Shown here piece by piece: positions 19,583 through 30,390 of a stretch of 64,000 nt of DNA (its first letter is position 1; each line of letters begins with the position of its first letter). The translations under genes were made by a program, and so were the position numbers. The stretch spans positions 1,488,001 through 1,552,000 of the forward strand of contig NZ_CP067099.1 in assembly GCF_016618195.1 (NCBI RefSeq). Direction: 5' to 3'. The stretch comes from Providencia manganoxydans (GTDB lineage: Bacteria > Pseudomonadota > Gammaproteobacteria > Enterobacterales > Enterobacteriaceae). The notes beneath the pieces are model-generated. The model had not been told where the DNA came from and did no database searches. It was given only the letters and a program-made list of their open reading frames with translations.

Positions 19583-20812
19583 ATGCAATCATTTGATGTG
19601 GTTATAGCCGGTGGTGGTATGGTCGGCTTAGCGCTAGCTTGTGGACTAGAAGGTACAGGGTTACGTGTTGCGGTCATTGAGAATCATCCCGCCAAAAATA
19701 CATTTTCAGAGAATGACTCGTATGCGCTGAGGGTATCAGCAATTAATGCTGCAAGTGAGAAACTACTAACTTACTTAGACGTTTGGTCATCAATAAAATC
19801 GATGAGAGCTTCCGCCTATAAAGGAATGGAAGTATGGGATAAGGACAGTTTTGGTCGTATCCAATTTTCCGCACAAGAGCAAAATTTATCTCATTTAGGC
19901 CATATTGTTGAAAATAACGTGATCCGTGATGCATTATGGCAAAAAGCAGCGGCTATGCGTAATGTCACATTATTAGCACCTGCCACCATTCAAAAAGTGG
20001 TATGGGGGGAAAACGATGTCTTCATTACATTGGCCGATGACTCTATGCTTACAGCTAGGCTTATTGTCGGTGCAGATGGTGCAAATTCATGGTTACGTGG
20101 TCATGCGGATATCCCGCTCACATTTTGGGATTATGAACATACAGCGTTGGTTGCAACGATTCGTACCGAGAAGCCCCATGATTCAATTGCTCGTCAATCC
20201 TTTGATGGAAAAGGCATATTAGCTTTTTTACCATTGAGTGATCCTCATCTGTGCTCAATAGTATGGTCTCAGCCAGCTATTGATGCCGCTAGACGCCAAC
20301 AAATGGACAAAGTTAATTTTGAAAAAGAATTAGCCGTTACTTTTGATACTCGTTTGGGGTTGTGCCAACTGAAAAGTGAACGATTAACGATCCCATTGAC
20401 GGGGCGTTATGCAAGGCAGTTTGCAGCGCAGCGTTTGGCATTATTAGGTGATGCCGCTCATACCATTCATCCACTGGCTGGGCAGGGCGTGAATTTAGGC
20501 TTTATGGATGTTGCAATGCTGTTAGGTGAAATCAAACGTCTTCATCGTGAAGGTAAAGATTTCGGTCAATATCTCTATTTACGCAGTTTTGAGCGCCACC
20601 GTAAACACAGTGCGGCAATGATGCTTGCTGGCATGCAAGGCTTCCGTGAACTCTTTGATGGTAATAATCCAGCCAAGAAACTCTTGCGTGATGTCGGCTT
20701 AATTTTAGCGGGTACTTTGCCGGGGGTAAAACCGCAATTGCTCAATCATGCAATGGGTCTATTTGATATGCCTGAGTGGTTGAAAAAGGCTGAGCCTGAT
20801 CTCTCTAACTAA
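19583..20812 (+). CDS. ubiI: 2-octaprenylphenol C5 hydroxylase
   Basis: UbiI (VisC) is the FAD monooxygenase that performs C5 hydroxylation of the ubiquinone ring. It has 409 residues from ATG 19583 (E. coli 400), with AGGAG nine bases upstream. The open frame back to 19448 overlaps ubiH and is not used. Motifs are IAGGGMVGLALACGLEG, VGADGANSWLR and LLGDAAHTIHPLAGQGVNLG. It starts 23 bases after the ubiH stop, so the two are almost certainly co-transcribed. Confidence 0.96.
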   Translation: MQSFDVVIAGGGMVGLALACGLEGTGLRVAVIENHPAKNTFSENDSYALRVSAINAASEKLLTYLDVWSSIKSMRASAYKGMEVWDKDSFGRIQFSAQEQNLSHLGHIVENNVIRDALWQKAAAMRNVTLLAPATIQKVVWGENDVFITLADDSMLTARLIVGADGANSWLRGHADIPLTFWDYEHTALVATIRTEKPHDSIARQSFDGKGILAFLPLSDPHLCSIVWSQPAIDAARRQQMDKVNFEKELAVTFDTRLGLCQLKSERLTIPLTGRYARQFAAQRLALLGDAAHTIHPLAGQGVNLGFMDVAMLLGEIKRLHREGKDFGQYLYLRSFERHRKHSAAMMLAGMQGFRELFDGNNPAKKLLRDVGLILAGTLPGVKPQLLNHAMGLFDMPEWLKKAEPDLSN

Positions 20813-20888
20813 ACTTATCGATTAATTATTGGCAGAAAATCAACGTTGAACGACGGAGAGCTGCCAATATTTCCTCGCCTTATCCGCC

Positions 20889-21020
20889 TATACTCGTCAG
20901 CAGGGCTTTTCATTGAGATATCATTGGCCACGTTACATTTGTCGAGTCATATCGTTTATCTATTCCTTCTGATTATCTTTTGCTTATTACCTATCTGAAT
21001 TTCGAATTCTTTAAAGAATA
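20889..21020 (+). repeat. Dispersed palindromic spacer repeat, copy 3 (degenerate)
   Basis: TATACTCGTCAGCAGGGCTTTT lacks part of the left arm; the right end is TTCGAATTCTTTAAAGAATA. It has the same orientation as the others. The rest of the ubiI-gcvT spacer (21021-21459) is A/T-rich. It should hold the gcv promoter, but I could not fix a site and saw no glycine riboswitch. Confidence 0.65.
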
Positions 21021-21459
21021 ACCATATTTTATGACCGATGAAGGATCATGAAAAATCAACTTATCACTGTTATTTTTGGTATTAATGATTGAGAAATTCT
21101 AATCACAATCGATTTTCGCATTAGTTTTACTAATTTTATGGTTCAGTGCTAACATTGATTTTTAGTTAAGAACACTGTGGATATGATGATTTACTCTACT
21201 GTTTTGTATTAAACATAGTGTTATTGAGTGATCATTCTCAATTTTTTAACAAATTTCGCTGGATTATCTTCTCTGTAATCAGTAATACAGAGAGCTGGTA
21301 GCCCTATTTTTTTTAATGGTTTCTTGCTAAAAACAGTGGTAGTTTTTAATAAGATGTTATCGTTTGCGTAGCGTGACTGGCTGTGTAGTGATGATCCTCT
21401 TTACTGCACAGAATGGTAGCGCTCACCCTATCATATTCAAAAATGTAAAGAGGGTATTC

Positions 21460-22554
21460 ATGGCAAAGCAAACCCCGTTATATGATGAGCATATAGCTTG
21501 TGGTGCAAAAATGGTGGACTTTCATGGTTGGATGATGCCACTGCATTACGGTTCACAGATCAATGAACATAATATCGTCAGAACCGATGCTGGGATGTTT
21601 GATGTTTCCCATATGACCATAGTCGATTTACATGGCGAAGGTTGTCGTGACTTTCTTCGCTATTTGTTAGCAAATGACATCGCCAAGTTGACAGAGAAAG
21701 GTAAAGCACTTTATACGGGGATGCTAAACGCCTCTGGAGGCGTGATTGATGATCTGATTGTTTATTACCTAGATGACCATTTTTATCGTCTAGTGGTGAA
21801 CTCCGCAACGCGCGATAAAGATATCGCATGGATTGAACAGCACGTAAAATCCTACGTCGTTTCTATTGAAGTGCGTGATGACCTCGCTCTACTGGCCGTT
21901 CAAGGCCCTACTGCACAACAAAAAGTCCATTCTTTACTATCCGAGTCTCAGTGTGCACTGATTGCTGATATGAAACCTTTTTACGGTGTGCAAGCTGGCG
22001 ACTTATTCATAGCCACAACAGGTTATACCGGTGAAAAAGGGTATGAAATTGCGCTTCCTAAACAGCAAGTCGTCGATTTTTGGCGTCAACTGATTAAAGC
22101 AGGTGTCCATCCAGCCGGTTTAGGTGCAAGAGATACGCTACGCCTTGAGGCTGGTATGAATCTCTATGGACAAGATATGGATGAAACTATTTCTCCATTA
22201 GCCGCTAATATGGGATGGACGATTGCTTGGAAGCCTGAAGAACGCCAATTTATTGGTCGTGAAGCATTAGAAAAATTAAAAGAGCAAGGCACTGAAAAAT
22301 TGGTCGGTATCGTTATGCATGAAAAAGGCATTTTACGTGCAGGGCAAACAGTGCGCTTTACTGATGACTTAGGTAAGTTACAAGAGGGCGTGATTACTAG
22401 CGGTTCTTTCTCTCCGACACTTGGATTTAGTATTGCTTTGGCGCGTGTGCCAAAAGAAATACAAGACAGTGCGATTGTTGAAATTCGTAATCGAGAGATG
22501 CCAGTTCAGGTCGTAAAACCGGGATTTGTACGAGAAGGGAAAGCCCTCGTTTAG
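21460..22554 (+). CDS. gcvT: Aminomethyltransferase (T protein, glycine cleavage)
   Basis: GcvT moves the methylene group from aminomethyl-lipoyl-H protein to tetrahydrofolate and releases ammonia. The protein has 364 residues from ATG 21460, the same as E. coli. AAAGAGGG lies just upstream, and [24 protein letters not shown] is the family start; the frame open back to 21364 is rejected. Other segments are [10 protein letters not shown] and [22 protein letters not shown]. It is the first gene of gcvTHP. Confidence 0.97.
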   Translation: MAKQTPLYDEHIACGAKMVDFHGWMMPLHYGSQINEHNIVRTDAGMFDVSHMTIVDLHGEGCRDFLRYLLANDIAKLTEKGKALYTGMLNASGGVIDDLIVYYLDDHFYRLVVNSATRDKDIAWIEQHVKSYVVSIEVRDDLALLAVQGPTAQQKVHSLLSESQCALIADMKPFYGVQAGDLFIATTGYTGEKGYEIALPKQQVVDFWRQLIKAGVHPAGLGARDTLRLEAGMNLYGQDMDETISPLAANMGWTIAWKPEERQFIGREALEKLKEQGTEKLVGIVMHEKGILRAGQTVRFTDDLGKLQEGVITSGSFSPTLGFSIALARVPKEIQDSAIVEIRNREMPVQVVKPGFVREGKALV

Positions 22555-22612
22555 TTGTCGCTATTGATTAATATTTGACGTTAAAAATTCGAACATAAGA
22601 GTGAGGTTAATG

Positions 22613-23005
22613 ATGAGTAATGTTCCTGCTGAGCTGAAATATACCCGTGAACATGAGTGGGTACGTCATGAAGGTGATGGGGTATATACCGTAGGTATTA
22701 CTGAACATGCCCAAGAGCTATTAGGCGATATGGTTTTCGTCGATCTACCCGAAGTGGGTAGTGCGGTGGATATTGGCAGTGATTGTGCGGTGGTTGAATC
22801 CGTAAAAGCCGCTTCTGATATTTATGTACCACTGACGGGGGAAATTGTTGAAGTCAATGAGGCGCTGAATGATTCGCCTGAATTAGTCAACGAGCAACCT
22901 TATCAAGAAGGCTGGATCTTCAAAATTAAAATCTCTGATGAATCAGAGTTGACAGACCTGTTAGACGCTGATGCTTACTCAGCATTACTTGCGGAAGAAG
23001 AATAA
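22613..23005 (+). CDS. gcvH: Lipoyl carrier H protein of glycine cleavage
   Basis: The 130-residue H protein carries a lipoyl arm between the P, T and L proteins. The lipoylation site is Lys65 in [14 protein letters not shown] 22613 has GAGG six bases upstream; the upstream GTG (22601) and ATG (22610) are less likely. A textbook terminator directly follows the gene, unusual inside a gcv operon. Confidence 0.96.
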   Translation: MSNVPAELKYTREHEWVRHEGDGVYTVGITEHAQELLGDMVFVDLPEVGSAVDIGSDCAVVESVKAASDIYVPLTGEIVEVNEALNDSPELVNEQPYQEGWIFKIKISDESELTDLLDADAYSALLAEEE

Positions 23006-23011
23006 ACCGTT

Positions 23012-23052
23012 AAGCGCCCCGTAATGAAGACATTATGGGGCGCTTTTCTTTT
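23012..23052 (+). terminator. Strong rho-independent terminator between gcvH and gcvP
   Basis: Fifteen bases (AAGCGCCCCGTAATG) pair with CATTATGGGGCGCTT around AAGA, with one G-U pair, and TTTTCTTTT follows. The hairpin begins seven bases after the gcvH stop, and the next gene in the same pathway starts at 23237. It should reduce or prevent read-through into gcvP. Confidence 0.93.
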
Positions 23053-23193
23053 ATACCGGCCATATTTCAAGTTGCAGCGCTTTTTGAAGATAGGGGGATG
23101 AGACTCTTTTTGTATGGGGTCGCTCTATTTTCTATGCTTCTAGCGACTCATTCGTTTTGTCGCTTAGCTACAGCTCGAACTATTTAGAGTATA
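23052..23193 (+). repeat. Dispersed palindromic spacer repeat, copy 4, inside the gcv operon
   Basis: The left end TATACCGGCCATATTTCAAG and the right end CTCGAACTATTTAGAGTATA flank a typical body. It lies between the gcvH terminator and gcvP, in the same orientation as the other copies. Confidence 0.85.
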
Positions 23194-23236
23194 AGCTTAC
23201 CCTTTTTGCAGCAGATATAGGAATGGGAATACAGAT

Positions 23237-26113
23237 ATGACGATGTCTCTGAGTCAATTAGAAAACCGTTCAGAATTTATTCAACGCCACATTGGTTCAT
23301 CAGAAGAACAAGTTAAAACCATGTTGGACACAGTTGGTTCGGCATCTCTTGATGCTCTGACGGGCAATATTGTACCGAAAGCGATTTTACTTGCTGAACC
23401 ACCAAGAGTGGGGAGCGGTGCGACAGAACAAGAAGCGCTTGCAGAACTTAAAACGATTGCGAGTTTAAATAAAAGGTATAAAAGCTATATTGGTATGGGA
23501 TATGCCCCATCAATATTACCGCCAGTGATTTTACGTAATCTACTTGAAAATCCAGGTTGGTATACCGCTTATACCCCTTATCAGCCTGAAGTATCCCAAG
23601 GACGTTTAGAATCGCTGTTAAATTTCCAGCAAGTGACCATTGATTTGACTGGCTTAGAATTAGCTTCAGCATCATTGTTGGATGAAGCCACTGCGGCGGC
23701 AGAAGCGATGGCGATGGCAAAACGTATTAGTAAGCTTAAATATGCTGAACGTTTCTTTGTTGCCGATGATATCCACCCACAAACACTTGATGTTGTTCGT
23801 ACTCGCGCTGGTACATTTGGTTTTGAAGTGATTGTCGATAAAGCAGAAAAAGTACTGGATCATGAAGGTATTTTTGGTGCGTTATTACAACAAGTTGGCA
23901 CGACAGGTGAAGTACACGATTACACTGAGCTGTTTGCTAAGCTAAAAGAACGCAAAATCGTGAGTTGTGTTGCCGCAGAGATGATGGCACTGGTGTTGCT
24001 AACAGCTCCGGGTAAACAGGGAGCTGATATTGTTTTCGGTTCTGCGCAACGCTTTGGCGTGCCAATGGGCTATGGTGGCCCACACGCGGCATTTTTTGCT
24101 TGTCGTGATGAATTTAAACGCGCGATGCCGGGACGTATTATTGGTGTATCACGTGATGCGGCAGGACATACTGCGTTTCGGATGGCAATGCAAACCCGCG
24201 AACAGCATATTCGCCGTGAAAAAGCCAACTCCAATATTTGTACATCGCAAGTATTACTTGCCAATATTGCTGCAATGTATGCCGTTTATCATGGCCCGCA
24301 AGGTTTAAGATTGATTGCTGAGCGCATTCATCGTTTTACATCGATTTTTGCTCAAGCGATACAAGAAGCAGGGTTAACCCTGCGCCACAATAGTTGGTTT
24401 GATACTTTAACCATCGAAGTTGCTGATAAAGCAGCGGTATTGGCTCGTGCAGAAAAAGCGCAAGTCAATCTTCGAACAGATGTTCATGGTGCGGTTGGCG
24501 TTACATTTAATGAAACAACCATTCGCCAAGATTTAAATGATTTATTTGCTGTGATCACAGGTAGCGAGCAAAAATTAGATTTTGAAAAACTGGATAAACA
24601 GGTTGCTGCTCAGGAACAAGCGATTTCACCGGCGATGAAGCGTAATGATGCTATTTTATCTCATCCAAACTTTAATCGTTATCACAGTGAAACCGAAATG
24701 ATGCGCTATATGCATAGTTTAGAGCGCAAAGATTTGGCATTGAACCAAGCTATGATCCCGTTAGGCTCATGTACGATGAAGTTGAATGCCGCAGCAGAAA
24801 TGTTACCTATTACTTGGCCTGAGTTTGGCGAAATGCATCCGTTTTGCCCACCAGAGCAAGCTCAAGGCTATCATCAAATGATCGAGCAGCTATCCCACTG
24901 GTTAGTGCAACTCACTGGCTATGATGCGGTGTGCATGCAACCTAACTCAGGTGCTCAAGGGGAGTATGCTGGATTATTAGCGATCCGCCGTTACCATGAA
25001 AGCCGTAATGAAGGGCATCGTAATATTTGTCTGATCCCCGCATCAGCACATGGTACCAACCCTGCATCAGCTCATATGGCAGGTATGGAAGTGGTTGTGG
25101 TACGTTGTGATGACGAAGGTAACATTGACCTTGCTGATCTACGTCAACAAGCGGAGAAACACAGCGCCGATCTTTCTTGTGTGATGGTAACTTATCCATC
25201 AACTCATGGTGTGTATGAAGAAAGCATCAAAGAAGTTTGTGAAATCATCCATCAGTTTGGCGGCCAAGTGTATCTTGATGGCGCTAATATGAACGCACAA
25301 GTGGGCTTGACGACACCTGGCTATATTGGTGCAGATGTTTCCCACTTAAACTTACATAAAACTTTCTGTATTCCACATGGCGGTGGCGGTCCGGGTATGG
25401 GACCAATTGGTGTTAAAAAACATTTAGCACCATTTGTTCCGGGGCACTCAGTCGTTGAGCAAGAGATGGTGACAGACCAAGGTGCTGTTTCAGCCGCACC
25501 ATTTGGTAGCGCATCAATCCTGCCAATTAGCTGGATGTATATTCGCATGATGGGCTCGTATGGTTTAAGAAGAGCTAGCCAAGTGGCGATTTTAAATGCG
25601 AACTATATTGCTAAGCGTCTGCAAGGTCACTATGACATTTTGTATACTGGTCGTGATGGCTATGTCGCTCATGAATGTATTGTTGATTTACGTCCAATCA
25701 AGAAAGACACAGGTATCAGTGAACTGGATATTGCGAAACGGTTGATTGATTATGGTTTCCATGCACCAACCATGTCATTCCCTGTTGCTGGAACATTAAT
25801 GATTGAACCTACAGAGTCCGAAAGTCTAGTTGAAATTGATCGTTTCATTGATGCAATGCTCTCTATTCGTAGTGAAATAGATAGGGTTGTTAAAGGTGAA
25901 TGGACACTTGAGGACAACCCTTTGGTTAATTCACCTCATGTGCAAACTGAGCTTGCAGGGGAATGGGATCATGCATATAGCCGTGAACTTGCGGTATTCC
26001 CTACAGAAGCGACTAAAGCGAATAAATATTGGCCAGCAGTAAAACGCTTGGATGATGTGTATGGCGACCGCCATCTGCATTGTTCCTGCGTACCAATTGA
26101 AGACTATGTTTAA
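23237..26113 (+). CDS. gcvP: Glycine dehydrogenase, decarboxylating (P protein)
   Basis: GcvP decarboxylates glycine with PLP and passes the aminomethyl group to H protein. The protein has 958 residues (E. coli 957) and shows the two-halved P-protein layout in one chain. The PLP lysine is Lys708 in [16 protein letters not shown]. Other segments are [14 protein letters not shown] and the C-terminal [17 protein letters not shown]. The start ATG 23237 has a weak GGAATGGGA upstream, and ATG 23243 is an alternative. A terminator and a repeat separate it from gcvTH, so it may have its own promoter. Confidence 0.98.
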   Translation: MTMSLSQLENRSEFIQRHIGSSEEQVKTMLDTVGSASLDALTGNIVPKAILLAEPPRVGSGATEQEALAELKTIASLNKRYKSYIGMGYAPSILPPVILRNLLENPGWYTAYTPYQPEVSQGRLESLLNFQQVTIDLTGLELASASLLDEATAAAEAMAMAKRISKLKYAERFFVADDIHPQTLDVVRTRAGTFGFEVIVDKAEKVLDHEGIFGALLQQVGTTGEVHDYTELFAKLKERKIVSCVAAEMMALVLLTAPGKQGADIVFGSAQRFGVPMGYGGPHAAFFACRDEFKRAMPGRIIGVSRDAAGHTAFRMAMQTREQHIRREKANSNICTSQVLLANIAAMYAVYHGPQGLRLIAERIHRFTSIFAQAIQEAGLTLRHNSWFDTLTIEVADKAAVLARAEKAQVNLRTDVHGAVGVTFNETTIRQDLNDLFAVITGSEQKLDFEKLDKQVAAQEQAISPAMKRNDAILSHPNFNRYHSETEMMRYMHSLERKDLALNQAMIPLGSCTMKLNAAAEMLPITWPEFGEMHPFCPPEQAQGYHQMIEQLSHWLVQLTGYDAVCMQPNSGAQGEYAGLLAIRRYHESRNEGHRNICLIPASAHGTNPASAHMAGMEVVVVRCDDEGNIDLADLRQQAEKHSADLSCVMVTYPSTHGVYEESIKEVCEIIHQFGGQVYLDGANMNAQVGLTTPGYIGADVSHLNLHKTFCIPHGGGGPGMGPIGVKKHLAPFVPGHSVVEQEMVTDQGAVSAAPFGSASILPISWMYIRMMGSYGLRRASQVAILNANYIAKRLQGHYDILYTGRDGYVAHECIVDLRPIKKDTGISELDIAKRLIDYGFHAPTMSFPVAGTLMIEPTESESLVEIDRFIDAMLSIRSEIDRVVKGEWTLEDNPLVNSPHVQTELAGEWDHAYSRELAVFPTEATKANKYWPAVKRLDDVYGDRHLHCSCVPIEDYV

Positions 26114-26144
26114 TTGATACTGATTTAAATCAATGTGGTAAGTT

Positions 26145-26184
26145 AGCTCCCCGATAGCGATGTTATCGGGGAGCTTTGTTTTTT
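26145..26184 (+). terminator. Rho-independent terminator after gcvP
   Basis: AGCTCCCCGATA pairs exactly with TATCGGGGAGCT around a 7-base loop, and TTGTTTTTT follows. Confidence 0.92.
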
Positions 26185-26230
26185 AACGCTCAGAAAATTA
26201 TTCTTTAAAATAACTTTGTCGTATTTTTAG

Positions 26231-26258
26231 GCAAAACACCCGATGATTTCATCGGGTG
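26231..26258 (-). terminator. Rho-independent terminator for the HD hydrolase gene
   Basis: On the minus strand CACCCGATGA pairs with TCATCGGGTG and is followed by TTTTGC. It lies 24 bases past the stop of the minus-strand gene at 26282. Confidence 0.8.
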
Positions 26259-26281
26259 GCTGACAAAAATACTGAAACTTC

Positions 26282-26902
26282 TTACAACAACCAGCCTTTT
26301 TGTTGAGCGGCTTCTAATTGTGGCAATAGCTGTTCCCAAAACTCAGGGAAAACTTCCTCAATAAATTCATTTCGAGCAATAACTTGCTCTAAACGAATAT
26401 TATTTTCTACCCAACTTTGGCCTTGATTGTGTAAATTCAATAGCATTGGAATGGTTCTATCGATCACATTAGCAAATTTTGCATCTAATGTTTCAGCGGC
26501 ATCATACTCATTCCATAAGGCTAAAAATTGTTCGTTTTGTGGGGAAGGCAGTAAGCCAAAAATACGCACAGCGGCTTTAATTTCTTGTTCACGGATAGCA
26601 TCACGTGCAGCAATGTCATAAACCAACACATCACCTGCATCGATTTCAACAATGTCATGTACTAGGGCTAGTTTGATGGCATGGTCGACATTTACACCTT
26701 TAACATAAGGGGCAAAGCTCATGGCTGCCATTGCGAATTGCCAGCTGTGCTCAGCCGTATTTTCTTGTCTTTCGTTGTTCAACAGCTTATTTTTGCGATA
26801 AACACTTTTTAGTTTATCTAATTCCATTAAAAACTGAACAACTTCGGTAAACCCGCCAAAATTCATGACTTCAACTGGCTTATTACCATTTACAGATGAC
26901 AT
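26282..26902 (-). CDS. HD-domain phosphohydrolase (HDDC2/5'-deoxynucleotidase-like)
   Basis: This one-domain HD hydrolase has 206 residues. Metal ligands fit His52 (ENTAEHSWQ), His82-Asp83 (LVHDIVEIDAGD) and Asp148 (ANVIDRT). The EIDAGD segment and overall layout place it with HDDC2/YfbR-type enzymes that act on 5'-deoxynucleoside monophosphates; it is not a clear YfbR orthologue, so I give no symbol. GAGG precedes the start. It lies 11 bases downstream of ygfZ and is probably co-transcribed with it. Confidence 0.8.
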   Translation of the reverse strand: MSSVNGNKPVEVMNFGGFTEVVQFLMELDKLKSVYRKNKLLNNERQENTAEHSWQFAMAAMSFAPYVKGVNVDHAIKLALVHDIVEIDAGDVLVYDIAARDAIREQEIKAAVRIFGLLPSPQNEQFLALWNEYDAAETLDAKFANVIDRTIPMLLNLHNQGQSWVENNIRLEQVIARNEFIEEVFPEFWEQLLPQLEAAQQKGWLL

Positions 26903-26913
26903 AAAAACCTCAA

Positions 26914-27900
26914 TTATTTTTCTTCTTCCAAAGAGTAGGGCAACGGTTGAATGGTTAGATGGCTTTGTTCATCACCCGTAACGCGATATACGCTGTCTGC
27001 TTCCATATCATTATTCATAATGATTTGAATATTAATTTCACCATTGGCTAATTTAACGGCTGCAAGTACGTTACCTGTGCGACGCCATTTGTCGCCAAGC
27101 TGCCATTCTACACCATCGCCAACCGCAGGTACCGACTCTGCTGTACCTTTTAGCCAATACATAGCACGTTTATTCGCACCGCGGAATTTAGCCCTAGCAA
27201 CCATTTCTTGCCCTGTATAGCAGCCTTTTTTAAAGCTGATCCCATAAGGTAGAGCTTGTAAGTTAGTTGCTTGTGGTAAGTGTTGGGCACTACTTTCCTG
27301 ATCGATAACCGCATAACCCGCTTCGATTTCGAGTGAGAGCCATTGCTGATCATCCGTTGTGGTTTTGATAGCATCTGCTAATTTTTGTGCAGTAGCTTCA
27401 TCTGTAACGATCAAGAAGCGCTCATTCGGCAAAGAGAAATGTAATAGGGTAGAATTACCATCAACAACCACTTGGCTCTCATCATCTGGGAGTGTGCTAA
27501 AGAGTGTTGATAACGTTTCGCGGGCACCTTTTCCTGCCACAGCGAGTAATTTCAATTCGCTTTTTTGCTCAAAAGTGATTTTTGAAAATACGGCATATTT
27601 TTTCAGTTCAGCCAATTGACTTTCAATGACGCTACTTCTTTCTATGTAAGAGAAGCCGTCAAGGTGATGGAATAGGCGTAAATCACTCCACATTTTCCCT
27701 TTAGGGTCGCAATGTGCGGTTAAAGTATGTTGTGTTGATGTCAGCGCATCAACATCAGCAGTAACTTGGCCTTGTAGATATTTTTGAGCGTCAAGTCCAT
27801 GTAAATGAACGAGTCCCCAGTTTTCCAGTGAAATCAATATAAGTGGTAAAGACTGAGAATCGAGAGGGAATGAGGGTAAGTGAGTAACGTCAGTAGTCAT
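26914..27900 (-). CDS. ygfZ: tRNA-modifying folate-binding protein YgfZ
   Basis: YgfZ is a GcvT-like, tetrahydrofolate-binding protein that supports iron-sulfur enzymes such as MiaB. The protein has 328 residues (E. coli 326). The diagnostic motif [17 protein letters not shown], with its conserved Cys, is present. The start follows AGGTGA. It is divergent from sdhE, as in E. coli. Confidence 0.96.
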   Translation of the reverse strand: MTTDVTHLPSFPLDSQSLPLILISLENWGLVHLHGLDAQKYLQGQVTADVDALTSTQHTLTAHCDPKGKMWSDLRLFHHLDGFSYIERSSVIESQLAELKKYAVFSKITFEQKSELKLLAVAGKGARETLSTLFSTLPDDESQVVVDGNSTLLHFSLPNERFLIVTDEATAQKLADAIKTTTDDQQWLSLEIEAGYAVIDQESSAQHLPQATNLQALPYGISFKKGCYTGQEMVARAKFRGANKRAMYWLKGTAESVPAVGDGVEWQLGDKWRRTGNVLAAVKLANGEINIQIIMNNDMEADSVYRVTGDEQSHLTIQPLPYSLEEEK

Positions 27901-28152
27901 GATTTCACCTGTATTCTTTCATTTCAGAAGGGGGTTAATGGTAAAATAGCTGGATAACATTGCAAGTAATTATTATGATGCACTATCAATTATTTAATAT
28001 TTTTAATCGGTATTCTTGGATAAAAACGCGATAGTATGATGGAAATTGGTAACATTGTATTCTACATCATGTTTTCTTGAGTAATAATCTGTTAGAGTAC
28101 TAAAAATAACCAATCTTATCAGTTAACTGCAACAAAATAAGGCCGTAGTGGA

Positions 28153-28419
28153 ATGGATATAGAGAACAAAGCAAGAATTCATTGGGCTTGTCGTCGCGGA
28201 ATGCGCGAGTTAGATATTTCCATCATGCCATTTTTTGAGTATGAGTTTGATAGCCTTTCTAACAAAGATAAACACACTTTTGTTCGTTTACTTGAATGTG
28301 CTGATCCCGATTTATTTAATTGGCTCATGAATCACGGTCGTCCAGAGGATGAAGAGCTGTTTAGTATGGTTAAACTGATCCAGGAAAGAAATAAAAATCG
28401 TGGTCCTGTGGAAATCTAA
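28153..28419 (+). CDS. sdhE: FAD assembly factor SdhE
   Basis: SdhE (88 residues, same as E. coli) helps attach FAD covalently to SdhA and FrdA. The essential RGMRELD motif is at residues 15-21 and is followed by the acidic five-helix body. The next gene, cptA, overlaps its end by 20 bases, so the two are translationally linked. E. coli has the same pair. Confidence 0.96.
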   Translation: MDIENKARIHWACRRGMRELDISIMPFFEYEFDSLSNKDKHTFVRLLECADPDLFNWLMNHGRPEDEELFSMVKLIQERNKNRGPVEI

Positions 28420-28810
28420 TCTCTCCATTTCATGGAAAACTCAATTTTTTTCAACCTGTATTCATGGGATAGTCGGCTTCATCTTATTAGTTGCACCATG
28501 GGCTCCGGGTAACTCAATGGTATGGTTACCCTTGCTGGTGATTGTGATCGCAAGTTGGGCAAAAAGCCAAAAAAACATCAGTAAAATTAAAGGGGTTGCA
28601 GTCCTCGTTAATGGTAACAAAGTACAATGGAAAAAGAATGAGTGGAGTATTGTCAAACAGCCGTGGTGTACTCGAGTTGGTACATTACTTACGTTAAGTG
28701 CGCTACAAGGGAAGCCACAAACAATCCATTTATGGGTGGCGAGAGATTCGTTATCGGAAGAGAATTGGCGTAATTTAAACCAACTGTTACTGCAATATCC
28801 AGATATTTAA
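28400..28810 (+). CDS. cptA: YgfX/CptA family membrane protein
   Basis: This 136-residue inner-membrane protein has two hydrophobic segments near residues 20-55 and a soluble C-terminal part ([22 protein letters not shown]). The GTG start at 28400 gives [15 protein letters not shown], matching the E. coli start, and overlaps sdhE by 20 bases. E. coli YgfX (CptA) was described as a toxin paired with SdhE that affects FtsZ and MreB, a role that remains debated. Confidence 0.88.
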   Translation: MVLWKSNLSISWKTQFFSTCIHGIVGFILLVAPWAPGNSMVWLPLLVIVIASWAKSQKNISKIKGVAVLVNGNKVQWKKNEWSIVKQPWCTRVGTLLTLSALQGKPQTIHLWVARDSLSEENWRNLNQLLLQYPDI

Positions 28811-28847
28811 AGCATATTGCAGTAATCGGCAAAAATTTCGGCCATTA

Positions 28848-29366
28848 TCACAGTAATTCTTCGAGCTCAGTTAGTACCTGCATACACCATTGGGCGATAC
28901 GTTCATCTGTTTCATCAAATTGATTGACATCATCGAGTGCTAAGCCGACAAACTGGCTGCCATCTTCCGTCAGTGGTTTAGGGCTTTCAAACTCATAGCC
29001 TTCTAGTGGCCAAAAACCAATAAATTTGACACCAGTAGGCTTCAATTGATGGTAAAGCATCCCTAGTGCATCAAGGAACCACTCACTGTAGTCAATCTGA
29101 TCACCCATGCCGTACATAGCAACAATTTTGCCGCTAAGTTTAAGATTGGGAAGCGCGTCCCAAATTGCTAGCCAGTCTTCTTGTATTTCACCGAAATCCC
29201 ACGTAGGGATACCCAAAATGAGAACGTCATACTGTTCCATTAGCTCAGGTGGTGTATCGTTAACATTATGTAATGTGACTAAGTTATCACCAAGGATATC
29301 GCGTATTTTCTCTGCGACGATTTCGGTATAACAAGTGCTAGAACCGTAAAAGAGACCTATTTTCAT
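28848..29366 (-). CDS. fldB: Flavodoxin 2
   Basis: This long-chain flavodoxin has 172 residues (E. coli 173). The FMN phosphate loop is [12 protein letters not shown], followed by [15 protein letters not shown] and [19 protein letters not shown] place the start at ATG 29366, where homology begins (MKIGLFYG); an ATG at 29387 would add seven residues. Neither has a good Shine-Dalgarno sequence. The gene is divergent from xerD, as in E. coli. FldB is SoxRS-induced in E. coli; no site was identified here. Confidence 0.94.
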   Translation of the reverse strand: MKIGLFYGSSTCYTEIVAEKIRDILGDNLVTLHNVNDTPPELMEQYDVLILGIPTWDFGEIQEDWLAIWDALPNLKLSGKIVAMYGMGDQIDYSEWFLDALGMLYHQLKPTGVKFIGFWPLEGYEFESPKPLTEDGSQFVGLALDDVNQFDETDERIAQWCMQVLTELEELL

Positions 29367-29467
29367 GTTAATGTAACTAGTTTTCATTGCAGTAGAGAGG
29401 TATTGTAACAGAATGAAGCGAATTCAGGCATAATGATTGTGTGATCGCGAAGAGGAAGATAGGGCAC

Positions 29468-30370
29468 GTGGAAACAAAACAACTTAATCCATTGATTGAA
29501 CAATTTCTTGATACTATTTGGTTAGAGCAAGATCTTGCTGAAAATACATTGGCATCTTACCGTTTAGATTTACAATTATTAGATAAATGGTTAGAAGCAA
29601 ATAAATTAAATTTAGAAAATGTTCAATCAATAGATTTACAATCCTTTTTAGCTGAACGAATTGATGGTGGTTATAAAGCAGCCAGTTCGGCGCGGTTATT
29701 GAGTGCGATGCGCCGGCTATTTCAGTATTTTTATCGTGAAAAAATACGCTTAGATGACCCTTCAGCTGTGATTGCTGCACCTAAAATACCTCAGCGGCTA
29801 CCAAAAGATTTAAGTGAACAACAGGTCGATGATCTACTTAATGCACCCGCAACGGAAGATCCTTTGGAGCTACGTGATAAAGCCATGTTGGAAGTTTTGT
29901 ATGCTTGTGGCTTGCGTGTATCAGAGCTGGTGGGCTTAACCTTTTCTGATATCAGTTTACGCCAAGGGGTGATCCGTGTTGTGGGTAAAGGTGATAAAGA
30001 AAGATTGATCCCATTAGGGGAAGAAGCTATTTATTGGATTGAAAAATACATCCAAGAAGGGCGATCCGATCTTTTAGGTAGTAAAACCAGTGATGTGCTG
30101 TTTCCAAGTAAGCGTGGCACGAAGATGACTCGGCAGACCTTTTGGCACCGTATTAAGCATTATGCGGTGATCGCGAATATTGATTCCGAAGCGCTTTCCC
30201 CTCATGTTCTGCGGCATGCTTTTGCCACACATCTATTGAACCATGGAGCGGACTTACGCGTTGTACAGATGTTGTTAGGTCATAGTGATCTTTCAACTAC
30301 CCAGATTTATACGCATGTCGCAACTGAACGTTTGCGCATGTTACATGAGCAGCATCATCCTAGGGGGTGA
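29468..30370 (+). CDS. xerD: Tyrosine recombinase XerD
   Basis: With XerC, XerD resolves chromosome dimers at dif under FtsK control. The protein has 300 residues (E. coli 298). The N-terminal SAM-like domain contains SSARLLSAMRRLFQY. The catalytic set is visible: Arg in CGLRVSELVGL, Lys in GKGDKERLIPLG, His/Arg in LSPHVLRHAFATHL, His in LLGHSDLSTTQ, and the nucleophile Tyr in QIYTHV. GTG 29468 (after GAGGAAG) gives the right length; a GTG at 29441 is also in frame. xerD-dsbC-recJ are closely spaced. Confidence 0.97.
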   Translation: METKQLNPLIEQFLDTIWLEQDLAENTLASYRLDLQLLDKWLEANKLNLENVQSIDLQSFLAERIDGGYKAASSARLLSAMRRLFQYFYREKIRLDDPSAVIAAPKIPQRLPKDLSEQQVDDLLNAPATEDPLELRDKAMLEVLYACGLRVSELVGLTFSDISLRQGVIRVVGKGDKERLIPLGEEAIYWIEKYIQEGRSDLLGSKTSDVLFPSKRGTKMTRQTFWHRIKHYAVIANIDSEALSPHVLRHAFATHLLNHGADLRVVQMLLGHSDLSTTQIYTHVATERLRMLHEQHHPRG

Positions 30371-30390
30371 TGTGCATGATAAGGATAATT

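Noticed and set aside
20813-21459. Glycine riboswitch upstream of gcvT
   Set aside because: I looked for tandem glycine aptamer-type stems and saw none; enterobacterial gcv operons use GcvA, Lrp and PurR instead.
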